A DNA stretch of 64,000 bases, from NCBI RefSeq assembly GCF_001441165.1, contig NZ_CP013126.1, positions 2,633,551-2,697,550 on the forward strand, read 5' to 3'. Shown here piece after piece: positions 61,043 through 64,000 of the stretch; position 1 is the first letter of the stretch; every line of letters begins with the position of its first letter. The translations under genes and the position numbers were made by a program. The notes under the pieces are model-generated. The model did not search any database. It saw only the letters and a program-made list of their open reading frames with translations, and was not told the DNA's origin. The DNA comes from Acidipropionibacterium acidipropionici (GTDB lineage: Bacteria > Actinomycetota > Actinomycetes > Propionibacteriales > Propionibacteriaceae).

Positions 61043-62526
61043 GCGGCCCCGGGGTCGGAGACGTCCTCGTCTCGCGGGCCCCGGATCCGGGCCAGGCGGG
61101 ACAGCAGCCAGCGACCCGTCACCGCCAGGTACAGGGCCACCGCACCGGCCCCGCCGGCCAGCAGTGCGATCAGGGGACGGGAGATGAGGTGGGAGGCCGC
61201 CAGTGCGACCAGGCAGGCGGGGAGGGTGGCCAGGGTCGGGCGGAGACAGGCCCTGATCAGGGCCGTCATCCGCACCCCGGTGGCGCGGATGATGGCCAGA
61301 TAGCCGGGCAGGATGAACACCGCCGAGGCGCCCACGTGCACCCAGGCGGCGCCCACGATCCCGTGCCGGCTCGTCATGACGATCATTCCCGCGGTGAGCA
61401 CGACGATGGTGAGGACCTGCAACCACAGCACCGGTCGACTGCGCCCCAGGGCGTAGAGATAGCCGGAGAACAGGTCGAAGATCACCCGCAGCGCACCGTA
61501 GATCCCCAGGGCCGCCAGGACGGGCACCGACGGGGCCCACTTCGCCCCGTAGATGACGTGGATCAGCGGACCCGCGAGGGCTGCGAGGGTGACGCCGGCG
61601 GGCAGGGCCATCGACCAGATGACGGCGGTGAGCTGAGGCAGTGCGCCGGCGCTGTCGGGGACCCGGGAGGTGTAGGGCAGGGCGATGGAGCGGACCATCT
61701 GGGACAGGGCGCTCATCGGCCAGTTGGCGATGTTGAATCCCAGGACGTAGAAGCCGAGGGCGGTGGCCCCCGCCATCCTTGCGATGACGACGTTGTCGAC
61801 GTTCAGCAGGATCCAGGCGAAGAGATTGGCTCCGGCCACGGGGAGGCTGAAGGCCAGGATCCCCCGCCACCGGGCCCGGTCCAGACCGAGGTGGGGACGC
61901 ATCCGGGTGGCGACGAACTGGAGGGTGCTGGAGATCGCCTGTGCGGCGACTCTGCCGATGGCCAGGGAGAGCACTCCCAGCCCGGCGGCGAGGAGGGCGA
62001 AGGTCACCGCGGTGGAGACGATGAGGTCCACCAGGCTGATGAGGAACAGCTCGCGCTGCTGGAAGCGGCGCAGCATCAGCCCGTAGGGCACGATCGAGAC
62101 CCCGGCCAGCAGCAGGGTCAGCGACAGCACCGCGATGGCGCCGGCGGCGTCCCGGTCGCCGAGCAGATCCGCGAGCCGGGAGCTCGACACGATGGTGGCG
62201 AGGGCCAGGCCGGTCCCGCTGATGAGCCCGAAGGTGGCCACCGTGGGTGCGATCCGGTCGGGCTCCTCGGACCGGATGATCTCCGACGACAGGCCGAGGT
62301 CGGCGACGGTCATGAGGATGCCCTGGACGGTCAGTGCGACGGCGTAGACGCCGAACTGGTCGGGGGCCAGGATCCGGGCCACGACGACCCCGACGATCAC
62401 GCTGCCCAGCCGCAGCACGATCGTGCTCACCCCGCTCCAGGCCGCTCCACGGGCCGCCGTGGCGCCCAGACCCTCGGCGTCGGGCTCTGCGGGATCCTCG
62501 GCGCCGGTCTGAGGAAGCAGTGCCAT
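61030..62526 (-). CDS. Wzx-like polysaccharide flippase (MOP superfamily)
   Basis: 498 residues, about twelve to fourteen membrane helices. Features are an N-terminal cytoplasmic GATAARGAAWSGVSTIVLRL, RILAPDQFGVYAVALTVQGI and FGVY/DLGLSSEIIR blocks of the O-antigen/exopolysaccharide exporter family. It would flip lipid-linked repeat units across the membrane, acting with the WecA-like and WsaF-like enzymes. ATG 62526 has GGGAGG about 7 nt upstream; ATG 62544 is an alternative. Confidence 0.85.
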   Translation of the reverse strand: MALLPQTGAEDPAEPDAEGLGATAARGAAWSGVSTIVLRLGSVIVGVVVARILAPDQFGVYAVALTVQGILMTVADLGLSSEIIRSEEPDRIAPTVATFGLISGTGLALATIVSSSRLADLLGDRDAAGAIAVLSLTLLLAGVSIVPYGLMLRRFQQRELFLISLVDLIVSTAVTFALLAAGLGVLSLAIGRVAAQAISSTLQFVATRMRPHLGLDRARWRGILAFSLPVAGANLFAWILLNVDNVVIARMAGATALGFYVLGFNIANWPMSALSQMVRSIALPYTSRVPDSAGALPQLTAVIWSMALPAGVTLAALAGPLIHVIYGAKWAPSVPVLAALGIYGALRVIFDLFSGYLYALGRSRPVLWLQVLTIVVLTAGMIVMTSRHGIVGAAWVHVGASAVFILPGYLAIIRATGVRMTALIRACLRPTLATLPACLVALAASHLISRPLIALLAGGAGAVALYLAVTGRWLLSRLARIRGPRDEDVSDPGAAQIP

Positions 62527-62612
62527 CGTCGAGCCTCCCGTCATCCCTCCCGCATCAGGTGAGGGGAGTCTAACCCGGGCAGTGTTGACGGTGTGCGCGG
62601 GTCGTGAAGGGA

Positions 62613-64000
62613 TCAGCTGGCCGCCACTGCGGCTCCCCTGGCGTCGGCGGCGGTGGCCGAGTAGCGGTAGTTGTCCCGCCACTCGGCCCATCCCGGCCCG
62701 CCCTGGACGGTGGAGGGGCCCCAACCCGTGCTGAGGAAACGATTGTTGATCGCCCGGGCGTCACGGTATGTGCCGCCCGAGGAGGGCTGGTTGAGGAAGA
62801 GGTTGTAGCCGCCGCCCTCGATGAGGTTGCCGTCGACGAGGACGGTGTCGATGTCCTCCCCGGTGGACTGGATGAACAGACCGGCCGTGACATTGCCGTC
62901 GGCGATGTCGAAGCGGTTCCGGGTGAACCGCGCCACCCGGCCGGGGTTCTCATCGCGCATGAAGTCGCGCAGGGTGGCGGCCTCGTTGTGGGACTCGCCG
63001 TACGACCTCAGGTCGGTGACGTAGTTCTGCTCGGCGATCGCGTCGTGCTTCATGCCGGTGCCGTAGAAGCAGATGCCGCTGCCCATGCCGTGCAGGTAGT
63101 TGCGCTGGAGGGTCCCGGCGCCGCGGAAGGCGCAGGCGGCGGCGATCTGCGAGGCGGGCAGCCCCGAGGCGTCGATCTCGGAGTCGCGGATGACGATGCT
63201 CTTCGCAGAGATCACCGGGCAGGAGTCGCGACCGCAGACGAAGTTCGAGACGATGGCGGCCGTCCCGGACGAGGCGGAGCTGCCGCTGCGGGGCCGGATG
63301 CAGGAGCGTTCGACAACGATGTCGCCGTTGCGCAGGTCGAGATTGCCCTCGACGCGCACCCCGGAGATCCGGGTGCCCGCCGCGGGGGTCAAGGAGCCGG
63401 TGTACTGCGGAAGGCTGGAGCAGCTCAGACCGAAGGGGGCCAGGCCGACATTCCTGGCATTGAGCTGCCAGCCCATCAGCCCGGTGGCAGGCGTCGTCGG
63501 GGTGGTGGCAGGAGTCGTCGGGGTGGTGGCAGGAGTCGTCGGGGTCGTGGTCGGTGCTGGGGAAGTCGCGGTGGGAGTCGGGGAAGTGGTGCCCGGTGCG
63601 GTCAATGAGGGGGAGAACACGGTGTCCACCCAGTAGTTGCTGCCGCCGTAGGTGGATCTGGGGAAGGAGGACGACCGGCCGTTGGTGTACACCCCGGCGT
63701 TGCGCTGCATGGTGAGCGTGGGGGTCGTGCGGGTCTGGGAGAAGTACTTGCGGGTCGTCGAGTAGGACCCGGATCCTGCGAAGGCCGAGACGACATAGTC
63801 CTTGCCGGCCGACAGCTTCACCCGGGAGTCGAGCTTGACGTCGATCCAGCCGGTCGCCGAGGTCCGCGAGACGGCGACACGGGCCAGGCGGGTTCCGGAG
63901 CTGTTCCACAGCGAGACGCTGGAGGGCGTGGTCCTGGGGTGCGAGCGCGCCTTGTAGAACCGCAGCGTGCTCACCGTCCCGTCGGTCGACGGGGTGAACC
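62613..64000 (-). CDS. DUF4082 / right-handed beta-helix surface protein (5' end outside window)
   Basis: At least 462 residues; the frame is open to the window edge, so the N-terminus and any signal peptide are missing. The visible order is a DUF4082 jelly-roll-like domain (TLRFYKA..., GWIDVKL..., YVVSAFAG), a Thr/Pro linker built from TPATTPT repeats, and a C-terminal parallel beta-helix (repeated IVIRDSEID, NRFDIADGN, VLVDGNLIEGG rungs). Such proteins are usually secreted and bind or cleave polysaccharide. Catalytic residues cannot be identified. It lies just upstream of the flippase gene on the same strand. Confidence 0.72.
   Translation of the reverse strand, partial: FTPSTDGTVSTLRFYKARSHPRTTPSSVSLWNSSGTRLARVAVSRTSATGWIDVKLDSRVKLSAGKDYVVSAFAGSGSYSTTRKYFSQTRTTPTLTMQRNAGVYTNGRSSSFPRSTYGGSNYWVDTVFSPSLTAPGTTSPTPTATSPAPTTTPTTPATTPTTPATTPTTPATGLMGWQLNARNVGLAPFGLSCSSLPQYTGSLTPAAGTRISGVRVEGNLDLRNGDIVVERSCIRPRSGSSASSGTAAIVSNFVCGRDSCPVISAKSIVIRDSEIDASGLPASQIAAACAFRGAGTLQRNYLHGMGSGICFYGTGMKHDAIAEQNYVTDLRSYGESHNEAATLRDFMRDENPGRVARFTRNRFDIADGNVTAGLFIQSTGEDIDTVLVDGNLIEGGGYNLFLNQPSSGGTYRDARAINNRFLSTGWGPSTVQGGPGWAEWRDNYRYSATAADARGAAVAAS
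63483..63545 (-). repeat. Three 21-bp tandem repeats encoding a Thr/Pro linker
   Basis: Units at 63483-63503, 63504-63524 and 63525-63545. The last two are identical and the first differs by one base. Each encodes seven residues, so copy-number change keeps frame and alters linker length. Confidence 0.85.

Overview
The window is about 64 kb of very GC-rich chromosome from an actinobacterium. Diagnostic genes are a WhiB1-type regulator, a mycothiol-type sigma-R/anti-sigma pair, AdnB, UvrD2, the fused 2-oxoglutarate decarboxylase/dehydrogenase Kgd, the 24-residue ribosomal protein bL37 and an actinobacterial Rho with a long Arg/Asn-rich N-terminal region. Gene content suggests Propionibacteriaceae (for example an Acidipropionibacterium relative), but that rank is inferred. 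I see no phage, integrase, insertion sequence or CRISPR array. Nearly everything is vertically inherited core genome, and much of it is collinear with Mycobacterium blocks recalled from general knowledge (adnB-nudC-uvrD2; aroA-rsgA-sigH-rshA-pdtaS-whiB1; lysA-thrA-thrB-rho-rpmE-prfA-hemK-sua5-rfe).

Region 1 (1-14.6 kb) is a DNA-repair helicase island. It holds the 3' part of adnB, nudC, a tightly overlapping recC-recB-recD operon on the minus strand, and a divergent uvrD2. A promoter resembling the mycobacterial DNA-damage (PafBC-type) motif precedes recC. Region 2 (14.6-23.1 kb) holds conserved actinobacterial genes of poorly known role: a standalone TOMM-leader-binding/E1-like protein, a YgjP-like metallopeptidase, a degenerate zincin, a PDZ-Lon protease, a PPA1309-type protein, a giant UPF0182 membrane protein and a universal-stress-like protein. 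The 345-bp gap upstream of the E1-like gene carries four copies of a 9-bp direct repeat and a Cys-rich small ORF coupled to that gene. Region 3 (23.1-32 kb) has a GH3 glycosidase, two identical initiator tRNA genes each with its own promoter and terminator, an M50-like membrane peptidase, and a complete five-gene peptide/nickel-type ABC importer followed by a 63-bp minisatellite.

Region 4 (32-42.6 kb) has serA, an inositol-phosphatase/HisN-like gene divergent from a serine carboxypeptidase, aroA-rsgA behind a DoxX-like gene, sigR-rsrA, bL37, pdtaS, whiB1 and small membrane or unknown genes. The sigR leader appears built to make two protein isoforms from two promoters. Region 5 (42.4-49.1 kb) carries kgd with a small DUF6104-like gene, a GT87-type membrane glycosyltransferase, a LOG-family protein and tRNA-Arg(CCG). 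Region 6 (49.2-59.7 kb) is lysA-hom-thrB (no thrC between hom and thrB), rho with a structured 190-nt leader, rpmE, prfA, prmC, tsaC/sua5 and a WecA-like transferase. Region 7 (59.8-64 kb) begins a surface-polysaccharide segment with a WsaF-like glycosyltransferase, a Wzx-like flippase and a truncated (by the window edge) DUF4082/beta-helix protein.

A recurrent property is leaderless expression: about nine genes show a TANNNT -10 hexamer 6-8 nt before the start codon and no Shine-Dalgarno. Several starts were chosen on that basis.
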